Part shown: positions 53,148 through 61,002 of the stretch, one piece after another
Layout of the letters: each line of letters opens with the position of its first letter
How positions within the stretch are numbered: the stretch's first letter is position 1
Source of the DNA: CAYNWT01 sp964485095
Lineage (GTDB): Bacteria > Planctomycetota > Planctomycetia > Planctomycetales > Planctomycetaceae
Direction: 5' to 3'
DNA length: 64,000 nucleotides
Assembly (NCBI GenBank): GCA_964485095.1
Contig: CAZAIB010000014.1
Span: forward strand, 25,083 to 89,082
The notes under the pieces: generated by a model
Databases searched by the model: none
What the model saw: the letters and a program-made list of their open reading frames with translations, nothing else
What the model was told of the DNA's origin: nothing
Position numbers and translations under genes: made by a program

Positions 53148-53208
53148 GTCACCTCTCCCGCTTGCGGGAGAGGTCGCGGTCTCAGCCGCGGGAGAGGGGC
53201 CAGCGCTC
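53148..53208. repeat. Hairpin repeat (family C), copy 3
   Basis: The same unit as at 40285 and 44658, with loop variant cttg. It lies about 80 bases after the enolase-superfamily gene and immediately before the composite REP structure. Confidence 0.88.
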
Positions 53209-53232
53209 AATGGCACTGACTTACATTCTCCG

Positions 53233-53335
53233 CCTCCGACTTTACGTCGGAGGTTTAACGGCTTCTGCACTACAACGCACTACTGATCCGTTCTGTAGTG
53301 CAAAAGCCGTGGACCCACCGATGTAAAATCGGTGG
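53233..53335. repeat. Composite double-REP (REPIN-like) structure
   Basis: Three stacked hairpins. The outer left one is CCTCCGAC-tttac-GTCGGAGG (53233-53253). A 17-bp stem with one mismatch pairs 53258-53274 (ACGGCTTCTGCACTACA) with 53294-53310. The outer right hairpin is CCACCGAT-gtaaa-ATCGGTGG (53315-53335). The two outer hairpins are inverted copies of each other differing by two paired substitutions that each keep the local stem. It sits in an otherwise gene-free stretch (53070-53497). Confidence 0.85.
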
Positions 53336-53497
53336 CGAAGGGTAATGTCGGTGGCATTCGGCCAGCGATACCGACACCGACCCGCCGAACAAACAAGGAT
53401 CACCACCTTTTCTTTACAAACGGGTGAAGCGTCGGTGGTAGATGTGTTCTAATTTGCCTGTCATTAGTTTTGGATTTGAGAACGGAGTGGCTTCGAG

Positions 53498-53899
53498 ATG
53501 GGCAAGACAATTCTATCAGTGATCGCAGGCTACCTTACCTGGACTGTCGTGTTCCTTGGTGGCTCGTTCGGGCTTCGACAACTGTTGACCCGCGTGGAAT
53601 TTGATGCAGAGGGCTTCACGGACAATGGCATGGCGCTCGGGCTGTTTCTGGCAACCAGTATGCTGGCGTCGTTGCTGGCGGGTTATGTTGCAGGTTGGCT
53701 GGCAGACGGCAAGCATCTCAAACACGGTCTGATCCTGCTGTTTTGTCTGCTCGCAACAGGCATCCCGGTTCAAATGAGTGCCTGGGATAAGCTGCCACTC
53801 TGGTACAATTTGGCGTTCCTGATTCTTTTGACGCCGATGACACTGCTCGGGATCAACTTCTCGGGCGGGGATGCGCCTGCGGGCAAAGTGATTCGGTGA
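53498..53899 (+). CDS. Four-helix membrane protein, unknown
   Basis: 133-residue protein with four hydrophobic helices (about 5-27, 45-68, 76-94 and 102-120). It starts MGKTILSVIAGYLTWTVVFLGGSFG. The Gly-rich helix pairs resemble small membrane proteins annotated only as hypothetical. No motif or neighbour suggests a function. Confidence 0.6.
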   Translation: MGKTILSVIAGYLTWTVVFLGGSFGLRQLLTRVEFDAEGFTDNGMALGLFLATSMLASLLAGYVAGWLADGKHLKHGLILLFCLLATGIPVQMSAWDKLPLWYNLAFLILLTPMTLLGINFSGGDAPAGKVIR

Positions 53900-53961
53900 G
53901 TCGCTGGCGAGAAGACTGGTACGCTGCTTCTGTCCCGCTTCTTTCCGGATGATTAAGAAGA

Positions 53962-54029
53962 GCCAAAAGAAACACGAAACGACACAAAGACAAGAGTGCT
54001 TTTTGTGCCTCTTCGTGTTTTTCGTGGCC
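53962..54029. repeat. Long imperfect palindrome
   Basis: Arms 53962-53990 (contains AAACACGAAACGACACAAAG) and about 54001-54029 (contains TTTTTGTGCCTCTTCGTGTT or its neighbours) pair with about 7 mismatches in 29. It lies just upstream of the HEAT-repeat gene. It resembles widespread 'cacgaa...ttcgtg' intergenic repeats known in several phyla. Confidence 0.7.
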
Positions 54030-54062
54030 ATCAAGAATTGAGTTCTTTGTGCGAGGGGCCAG

Positions 54063-55211
54063 ATGAAACGTCGGCGCGGAAGTGCAATCGCTCTGATTCT
54101 TCTTGGCTTGTGCCTATCGGCCAGCGGGCAGGACAACGGCTCTTCAGTCTACCCAAACAGTGCCGACTCCCTGTTTACCAAGGATGTACACGAACGGATC
54201 GCTCGATTCGAAGGACCTAATGAAGAAACGGCCGTGAAGGCGATTCGGGCTCTCGGTTCTGGAGCCGGCAGGCGACGCTCGAGACGCTCAAGACGAATGA
54301 AATCGACGCTCGCCACCGACGCACTCATTCGCGTCTTGAAGAGCAACCGTTCGGACGAACTTCGAGCATGCGCGGCGAATCATGTTGCGTTCTTTTGCCC
54401 GCATGACAGGAAACAACAAGAGAACGTTGCCAAGCTGCTTACCGCCTTGCTGGCAGACAAGACAGAAGCCGACATCGTCAGAGACAAGATCTTTACTGCT
54501 CTTGCCGACCTGCATATTGATTCTGCAGACATTGTTCGCGGGCTAATTCTTGGAACAAGAAGCGAGGACCCAACTGTCGTGATCGGCGCAGTTCGGTCTT
54601 TAGGCAAGCGCAAGTGGTTGCGGCCCGAAATTATCAAGGCGTTGATAGTCGTCTGTGATCGCAGCGACTGGCCCGTCATATGCTCTCAGCCACCAATTGG
54701 CCTTTGGGCAATCGACGCGCTCGGCGAACACCGCACCATGGCAAAAGAGGCTCTGCCAACACTCAAGGCGCTGCTCAACGAGAAAAACAAACACGTAGTG
54801 TTGCGTGCCGCTATCGCGATCACTCGGATCGCCCAACCGGGGAGTGCAAGTGCAAAGCGGACAGAAGCTGTCCTTCGCGGATTCATCCGGATCACTCAAA
54901 AGGACGTCTATCGAGACGGCTCCGTGTTCGAACATTCTGTCACCGCGGTTGAGGGACTCTCTTTGCTGGAGGGGCTTGACGACAGAACCCTGACACTGGT
55001 TGGCGAGCTTTTGAAAATCACGGATGAGCACTGCAGACTGCTTGATCCTATCGCGGCAACGTTGGATCGGGCCGGCGCTCGGGCGAGGCCATACGTGAGT
55101 GAGCTTCAACGCCGCATGGCCGAGATTGCGTATTCATATAGCGACACCAAAGAACAAAGAGAGAGAATCCGGAAGGTGATCGACTCTATCGAAAAGGCTC
55201 CTGCGAAGTAG
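54063..55211 (+). CDS. Exported HEAT-repeat protein
   Basis: 382-residue exported protein with an N-terminal signal (RRRGSAIALILLGLCLSASGQ). Helical HEAT/PBS-type repeats run through about residues 55-350, for example AVKAIRALGSGAG, EALPTLKALLNEKNKHVVLRAAIAITRIA and PYVSELQRRMAEI. An unusually basic run (RRRSRRSRR) lies at about residues 70-80 between repeats. Such proteins are usually scaffolds. The ATG is preceded by GAGGGG. Confidence 0.68.
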   Translation: MKRRRGSAIALILLGLCLSASGQDNGSSVYPNSADSLFTKDVHERIARFEGPNEETAVKAIRALGSGAGRRRSRRSRRMKSTLATDALIRVLKSNRSDELRACAANHVAFFCPHDRKQQENVAKLLTALLADKTEADIVRDKIFTALADLHIDSADIVRGLILGTRSEDPTVVIGAVRSLGKRKWLRPEIIKALIVVCDRSDWPVICSQPPIGLWAIDALGEHRTMAKEALPTLKALLNEKNKHVVLRAAIAITRIAQPGSASAKRTEAVLRGFIRITQKDVYRDGSVFEHSVTAVEGLSLLEGLDDRTLTLVGELLKITDEHCRLLDPIAATLDRAGARARPYVSELQRRMAEIAYSYSDTKEQRERIRKVIDSIEKAPAK

Positions 55212-55284
55212 CGAATGCTTACGCCTTCTCCGATCAGCGGGTATCTTTGATGTCGACTTCTCGTTTTGCTCGACGGAGATTGCC

Positions 55285-57459
55285 GTGCGAATTGTGTTCT
55301 TGCTTCTGGTTGCCGTGTCTCCGCTGTTCGCTCAGCAAACGGCCGTCCGTGTCTACGAACCGGGCAAACTTCCAAACGATGTTCGGCTCAAGCCGCAGAA
55401 GGATTTGAACGGACACTTCCCGTTTCAGGTTCCCACGTCGAAGGGAGAATGGGAAGCACGGCGGGCTGACTTGCGGCGACGGATTCAGGTCGCGACGGGA
55501 ATGTGGCCGATGCCCGCGAAAACTCCGCTCAAACCGGTCGTTCATGGCAAGGTCATGCGTGAAGGGTTCACGGTTGAGAAGGTGTACTTCGAAAGCGTTC
55601 CGAATCACTTTGTCACCGGACTGCTGTTCCGTCCGGACAAACCTGGTTCCAATCGACCAGCGGTTCTTAGTCCACACGGGCACGGCGGGCGAACGCAGGA
55701 CTACGGCGAAAAGAAGATCGAAGAACTGATCGAGGGCGGGGCTGAGAAGTTCGCAGCGTCCGGTCGGTTCCCAAAGCTCGCTCGATGCGCGCAGTTGGCG
55801 CGGATGGGGTGCGTGGTGTTCATCTATGACATGCTTGGGTATGTGGACAGTCAGCAGATTTCGTACGAACTGGCTCACAAGTTTGCGAAGCAGCGGCCGG
55901 AGTTCGATTCGCCGGATAGTTGGGGGTTCTTTAGTACTCAGGCAGAACTGCGACTGCAGAGCATCATGGGTCTGCAGTCATGGAACTCCATCCGCGCGTT
56001 GGATTTCCTGTGCGGGCTGGACGATGTCGACCCGAAACGCGTGGCGGTGACGGGCGGTAGTGGTGGAGGAACACAGACCATCCTGTTGTGTGCAGTGGAC
56101 GATCGGCCCGTTGCTGCGTTCCCTCAGGGGATGGTTTCTACGTCCATGCAGGGTGGTTGTACTTGTGAGAACTGCAGTCTGCTGCGGATTGGCACCGGGA
56201 ACGTGGAATTGGCGGGACTGTTCGCTCCAAAACCGCAGGCCATGACGGCCGCGAACGACTGGACCCGGGACATGATGAAGGACGGCTTTCCCGAACTGCA
56301 AAAGCTGTACGCTTTGTATGGCAAGGAAGATTTGGTGGACTGCAAGCCGTACCTGCATTTCCCACATAACTACAACGCGGTGACGCGCGGTGACATGTAT
56401 CGCTGGTTCAACAAGCACCTGAATCTGGGGATCTCAGAACCGATCGAAGAACGCGATTTCCCGCCGCTCACGAAAGAAGAGTACTCAGTCTGGAACACAC
56501 AGCACCCACAACCGAAAGCAAACGCCGCCTACGAAACGCGTTTGCTGCGAGGATTGGCGGACGCTGACACGACGGCGCTGGCGAAGGTGGTTCCAACAGA
56601 TGCGGCCAGCCTGGTTCGATACCGAGAGGTCGTTGGTGGCGCGTGGGATACGATAATCCACCGAAAACGTCCGGCCGGCGATGATGTGCAACGAACGGAA
56701 GTTGCAAAGGAGAAGCAGGCCGGGCACATTTTGTTCAAAGACAAACTGCGGCTGACCACCATGGGTGAAGAATTCCCGGTCATCTCGCTGTACCCGACTG
56801 CGAGCCAATGGAACAAAACTGTCGCCATTTGGATCGATGGAGCCGGGAAACGCGGGCTTTACACCGACACTGGCGCGGTTCGGAATGAAGTGCAGCGGCT
56901 TCTGACCGCAGGGTACAGCGTTGTGGGTATCGACCTGTTCCAGCAGGGAGATTTCCTTGTCGATGGCAGCGCTTTGCAGCAGACGCCGGTCGTGGAGAAT
57001 CCACGGCAGTTTGCTGGCTACACATTCGGTTACAACGACACAGTGTTCGTCCAGCGCGTGCACGACATTTTGTCATTCGCCGGCTGGATTAAGGACGACG
57101 AACACAGCCCGGAGTCAATTATCGCAATCGGAGCCAACGGCGGTAGCGCGGTTCTGGCAGCGGCTCTTGCGACTGAACCAGAACTGTTCGACCGCGCCAT
57201 CGTGGATACTCAGGGGTTCCGGTTCACGTCAATCAAGAGCTACCGCGACCCAAATTTCGTTCCAGGAGCCGTGAAGTATGGAGACCTACCCGGTCTGCTT
57301 AGCCTGGCAGCTCCGACGGAACTCTGGATCGGTGGGGAGCAGGGCGTTCCCGCAGTAGTGAAGTCGGCGTACTCAGCCGCCGGCGCGGCGGACAAGGTTT
57401 CGGCGTCCGACCGGCAGGACGCAATTTCCGCCGGCATTGATTGGCTGGTCGAAAAGTAG
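55285..57459 (+). CDS. Exported double alpha/beta-hydrolase protein
   Basis: 724-residue exported protein starting at a GTG with GGAG eight bases upstream; the signal peptide is IVFLLLVAVSPLFAQ. The first hydrolase domain (about 95-390) resembles acetyl xylan esterase-type enzymes: LSPHGHGG oxyanion region and VTGGSGGGTQT nucleophile elbow with Ser. The second domain (about 470-720) has an elbow reading IAIGANGGSAVLA, where the nucleophile position is Asn, so it is probably inactive. Likely acts on ester-modified polysaccharides outside the cytoplasm (inference from family). Confidence 0.75.
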   Translation: MRIVFLLLVAVSPLFAQQTAVRVYEPGKLPNDVRLKPQKDLNGHFPFQVPTSKGEWEARRADLRRRIQVATGMWPMPAKTPLKPVVHGKVMREGFTVEKVYFESVPNHFVTGLLFRPDKPGSNRPAVLSPHGHGGRTQDYGEKKIEELIEGGAEKFAASGRFPKLARCAQLARMGCVVFIYDMLGYVDSQQISYELAHKFAKQRPEFDSPDSWGFFSTQAELRLQSIMGLQSWNSIRALDFLCGLDDVDPKRVAVTGGSGGGTQTILLCAVDDRPVAAFPQGMVSTSMQGGCTCENCSLLRIGTGNVELAGLFAPKPQAMTAANDWTRDMMKDGFPELQKLYALYGKEDLVDCKPYLHFPHNYNAVTRGDMYRWFNKHLNLGISEPIEERDFPPLTKEEYSVWNTQHPQPKANAAYETRLLRGLADADTTALAKVVPTDAASLVRYREVVGGAWDTIIHRKRPAGDDVQRTEVAKEKQAGHILFKDKLRLTTMGEEFPVISLYPTASQWNKTVAIWIDGAGKRGLYTDTGAVRNEVQRLLTAGYSVVGIDLFQQGDFLVDGSALQQTPVVENPRQFAGYTFGYNDTVFVQRVHDILSFAGWIKDDEHSPESIIAIGANGGSAVLAAALATEPELFDRAIVDTQGFRFTSIKSYRDPNFVPGAVKYGDLPGLLSLAAPTELWIGGEQGVPAVVKSAYSAAGAADKVSASDRQDAISAGIDWLVEK

Positions 57460-57603
57460 CTTTCGCATTTTCCCAAACGAACTCACCGAACCAACAGCGG
57501 TCACAGCCCTCCAACCTCACGTCACCTCGCGGCCTGTTTGAGGAAAGACGGGGCTCTCCGGAGCTGGCACGCACAAAACCTAACCCGCCCGCTTAAGGAA
57601 TTA

Positions 57604-58308
57604 ATGAACGAGAAACTAAAACGGCAGATTCTCTTTGAGGCCGCCAGCCTGCTACACAATCGGAAGGTGCAGGATTTCGGCCGAGCCAGAATCGAGGCGG
57701 CGCGGCGGGTCTCGAGAGGTTGGATCCATCCGTCCGACTTACCGCATCCGCGAGAAATTCGTGACTTGCTGCAGCAGATCGACGTGGGTGGTTGGCCGCA
57801 CCAGGCAGTTACTCCACCAACACAGGCAGACTGCTTTGACAGCTTCGCGGCGCTGCTCAGACCGTTGGGGTGTATTACGCAGAACCGCCGAAGCCACCCG
57901 GAAGGTGATGTTCTGTACCATTCACTGCAGGTCTTTGAGCTGCTGGTAGATCAGGTTCCTTATGACGAAGAACTACTGCTGGCGGGACTGCTGCATGACG
58001 TCGGACGCGGCATTGATCCGAAGAATCACGTCGAGGCCGGACTGAACGCTCTGTCAGGTCTTATTTCAGAACGAACAGCCTGGCTGCTGGAACATCACAT
58101 GGCGGCCCGAGGACTAATTGACGGGACGATTGGAGCCAGAGCCCGGCGGCGGTTCGTCGGAAGTGACGACTTCGAAGAAGTAGAGCTGCTGGCGAGGGCC
58201 GATCTGGATGGGAGACAGCCTGGCATGCGGGTTCGCGAGCTGGACGAGGCTCTGTCTTACATTCGAGAACTGGGTAGTGAGTTCGAAGATGTCAAAACAG
58301 AGACATGA
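57604..58308 (+). CDS. HD-domain phosphohydrolase-like protein
   Basis: 234-residue cytoplasmic protein. HD-superfamily metal residues are His in GDVLYHSLQVFELL, His-Asp in LLAGLLHDVGRGID, His in HVEAGLNAL and a later Asp in ARADLDG. The family hydrolyses phosphate esters of nucleotides or similar. The substrate is unknown. ATG at 57604 has AAGGA six bases upstream; the longer frame from 57538 is not supported. Confidence 0.75.
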   Translation: MNEKLKRQILFEAASLLHNRKVQDFGRARIEAARRVSRGWIHPSDLPHPREIRDLLQQIDVGGWPHQAVTPPTQADCFDSFAALLRPLGCITQNRRSHPEGDVLYHSLQVFELLVDQVPYDEELLLAGLLHDVGRGIDPKNHVEAGLNALSGLISERTAWLLEHHMAARGLIDGTIGARARRRFVGSDDFEEVELLARADLDGRQPGMRVRELDEALSYIRELGSEFEDVKTET

Positions 58309-58632
58309 CGTAAAGGTTTTACGTTCCGGGGGTTTGTGGCCGGTGGGCGGCTCCAGGCTGGGCGTTTTTTGGCAAAATCAAGTGAACTGCACTCGATCCC
58401 GAGAGCAAAGTCGGTAGTCTTGGCTGAAGACAAATCACTCGACAAAAGCGGGCACGCGACCAACCAGCTGCGACCAATTTCTTTTGGATCTGCACTGGCA
58501 ACCCCACCCAACGCGTCACAAAGCCCGCTCATCAGAATGGCTGTAACGGACTACGCAGCAGGTATTTTTTACCAGCTAACCATCTGCCGAGAGTGACATT
58601 TTATTGATGTCCCTTAGACGGAGAATGCACTT
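58309..58632. other. Intergenic stretch with short hairpin
   Basis: About 320 bases without a convincing gene. Directly after the HD gene stop there is a small hairpin, ACGTAAA-ggt-TTTACGT (about 58310-58326), without a following T-tract. Nothing else was recognised. Confidence 0.5.
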
Positions 58633-59205
58633 ATGGTCAGGAGCGTCACTGAGGTTCCACGGCTACTACAGGCAGCCCCACTGCCCGAATACACTTTTGT
58701 TCCGGGGTCAGGCACCCCACATCCAATTCGTGACCCACAGGGCCACAGCTACGGCCGGAAGTCCGGCGCGGCGGCTGGCGGCACGAAAGCGTTGGATCCC
58801 GACACTTGGTCCGAGAACCGGGCTTATTTGTTGGCTCTCGACTACTTCAACCTGGGTTTCTACTGGGAAGCTCATGAAGAATGGGAACGCCTGTGGCGCG
58901 TGACCGGGTCGGAGACGATTGAAGGTCGGTTCATGAAGGGCCTTATCAAACTGGCTGCGGCTGGTGTGAAGGTTCGAGAACGCAGCATCCATGGTGTCCG
59001 CCGACATGCAGCGTCTGCTGGCGAAGTTTTTGCCGACATTGCTGCTGAAGTTGGAACCGATCACTTCTGCGGTCTTGAGTTCACTCACCTGCAGTTCGCA
59101 GCAGACCGAGCCGCTCAACTCGCGTACAAGCGAGAGTATGATCCGGGTTCGCCAAGTCGCGTGTTCCCGTTTGTGCTTCTGCCTGAGCCTATTCCATTGG
59201 CGTAG
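58633..59205 (+). CDS. DUF309 protein
   Basis: 190-residue cytoplasmic protein. The DUF309 signature is DYFNLGFYWEAHEEWERLW (residues about 72-90), followed by FMKGLIKLAAAGVKVRER, the helical family core. Function is not established. An N-terminal extension of about 65 residues (GHSYGRKSGAAAGGTKAL) precedes the domain. It is followed 24 bases later by a strong intrinsic terminator. Confidence 0.8.
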   Translation: MVRSVTEVPRLLQAAPLPEYTFVPGSGTPHPIRDPQGHSYGRKSGAAAGGTKALDPDTWSENRAYLLALDYFNLGFYWEAHEEWERLWRVTGSETIEGRFMKGLIKLAAAGVKVRERSIHGVRRHAASAGEVFADIAAEVGTDHFCGLEFTHLQFAADRAAQLAYKREYDPGSPSRVFPFVLLPEPIPLA

Positions 59206-59229
59206 TCAGACAGCGAAATTGCTAAATCG

Positions 59230-59261
59230 AAGGCCGGAGTGAGTTCACTCCGGCCTTTTTT
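59230..59261 (+). terminator. Rho-independent terminator after the DUF309 gene
   Basis: Perfect GC-rich 12-bp stem AAGGCCGGAGTG / CACTCCGGCCTT with loop AGTT, followed by a T-run (59256-59261). It is placed 24 bases after the DUF309 stop and separates it from the signal peptidase genes. Confidence 0.92.
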
Positions 59262-59360
59262 CGTTGGTGAGAGGGCCAAAAAGTGCCCATTCTCCGTTTG
59301 AGCGACTTTGACTAGACTGCGCCAACTCATCCGCGCGGCCTACCAAAGACCTAACCCACG

Positions 59361-60986
59361 GTGCGTTCTGCCTATCACTACTCGGACGACGGCTCTGGAG
59401 TTTCTCTCCGACAGATCATCGATCTGATTATCTGTCTCGTCATCACCGTCTCCTGTGCCCGGACCTTCATCGTCGAAGGCTACATGATTTCGACCGGCTC
59501 GATGGCTCCCTCGCTTTTGGGCTATCACAAACGCGTTGTCTGCCCACTTTGCCAGACGCCGTTTGAACTTGGCGTCGATTTCGATGAAGCGGACGGGTTT
59601 GTCTCAGAGAACCCTGACGACCCAACCCATTCAACCTGTCCCAACTGCGGCGAAGACGAGATCGACATCAGATCGGTCCCGAAAACTCAGGGCGACCAAC
59701 TTCTGGTTCACAAGAACGTGTTCTCCCTGCGCGACCCTGATCGCTGGGAAGTTGTCGTTTTCAGCAATCCGGCACTGGCCACAGAAGCGTACGTCAAACG
59801 CGTCATCGGCCGTCCGCGTGAGTCGGTTCAAGTGAAAAATGGCGATGTGTTCATCAACGGCGAACGGGCCCGGAAGAACCTGGCTCAGTGTCTGGCTACC
59901 GAAATCACGGTGTATGACGATTCTCGACGTCCAACAGACTCTGAATGGCGGTCGCGGTGGACTGTAGGGAAGGCATGGGAACAGACGGAATCGGGTTTCA
60001 TTTCTGCGGAGGTTAACGAGTGGTCCTGGGTTCGATATCGACACTGGTTGCGTTCAGGCGGGAATCACAAAAGTGAAGCATCAATTGATGCCACGCAACT
60101 TGCGGCGGCCAGGCGGTCGATTTCGAACGGCGATGGCTTTGGATTCGTAACAAACGATCTGGTCGAGTTCGACGAATTGCGTTCGAAACTCAGAATTCGT
60201 GGTGTGATGAGTGAAGAGCTGCGGAATCACCTCCGAGCGGCTTCGTCTGACGCAAAGTATCGAGCAGCGATCAACAACCTAGCCGCTCGGTCACACTTGG
60301 CTCCAATTCAGGACAACTACGGATACAACTGGTCCAGACCCACAAAGCCGGTAATCGTGCGAGACGTGGGTGCCGAGATGACAATCTCCAGCGATCAAAG
60401 AGCAGGGGAGTTTGTGGTTCGACTTGAGGCCCCCACGGACACTTTTGAGATTGTCTTCAACCTTGAAACCGGTGACGCTCAGCTTTTCGGTCATGAAAAT
60501 GGCGTGACACTTCAATCCGGTCGGTTCGCTCCGTCAGCACTATCACAGGGAGCGGTTGTTGCTGTGAGGCAAACCGACGGCCAATTGCTGGTGACTTTTA
60601 ACGGCGAGCAGGTATTTGAGACGCTTGTTCTGCCTGAGGGCGACAACCAGAAGATGAGCCACGAACCCATTGCTTTTGCCGCTCATGGGGCCAGCGTCTC
60701 AGTCAGCGGTGTTCGGATCACTCGCGACATCCACTACACTGAAGACGGTCGCAACGGTGTGGACGAAGAATTTGTGCTGGGTGACGAAGAGTACTTTGTA
60801 CTTGGCGACAACAGCCCCAGGTCATCCGACAGCAGAAAATGGGCGAACGCCCCCGTTCACAAAAGCTACCTCATCGGCAAGCCTGTGATTGTGCACTTGC
60901 CATCCTCCCCAAAAGCACTCAAATTCGGCTCAAACAACTACCTGATCCGGATCCCTGAGTTCTCCAAAATACGCTACATCCGCTAG
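59361..60986 (+). CDS. Signal peptidase I, enlarged
   Basis: 541-residue membrane protease that removes signal peptides on the outer face of the cytoplasmic membrane. GTG start. A membrane helix (about 18-36) precedes the catalytic Ser47 in STGSMAPSLLG; the general-base Lys146 is in EAYVKRVIGRP, and the conserved box FVLGDNSPRSSDSR is near the C-terminus. Between Ser and Lys lies a zinc-ribbon-like insert (CPLC at 61-64, CPNC at 93-96). A large beta-rich insert (about 190-460) separates the Lys box from the GDN box. It is about twice the usual length and is followed by a paralogue 16 bases downstream. Confidence 0.9.
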   Translation: MRSAYHYSDDGSGVSLRQIIDLIICLVITVSCARTFIVEGYMISTGSMAPSLLGYHKRVVCPLCQTPFELGVDFDEADGFVSENPDDPTHSTCPNCGEDEIDIRSVPKTQGDQLLVHKNVFSLRDPDRWEVVVFSNPALATEAYVKRVIGRPRESVQVKNGDVFINGERARKNLAQCLATEITVYDDSRRPTDSEWRSRWTVGKAWEQTESGFISAEVNEWSWVRYRHWLRSGGNHKSEASIDATQLAAARRSISNGDGFGFVTNDLVEFDELRSKLRIRGVMSEELRNHLRAASSDAKYRAAINNLAARSHLAPIQDNYGYNWSRPTKPVIVRDVGAEMTISSDQRAGEFVVRLEAPTDTFEIVFNLETGDAQLFGHENGVTLQSGRFAPSALSQGAVVAVRQTDGQLLVTFNGEQVFETLVLPEGDNQKMSHEPIAFAAHGASVSVSGVRITRDIHYTEDGRNGVDEEFVLGDEEYFVLGDNSPRSSDSRKWANAPVHKSYLIGKPVIVHLPSSPKALKFGSNNYLIRIPEFSKIRYIR

Positions 60987-61002
60987 CAAAGAGCGCTGGT
61001 AC

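Noticed and set aside
58310..58326. Intrinsic terminator after the HD-domain gene
   Set aside because: The 7-bp AT-rich hairpin has no T-tract after it, unlike the clear terminator at 59230.
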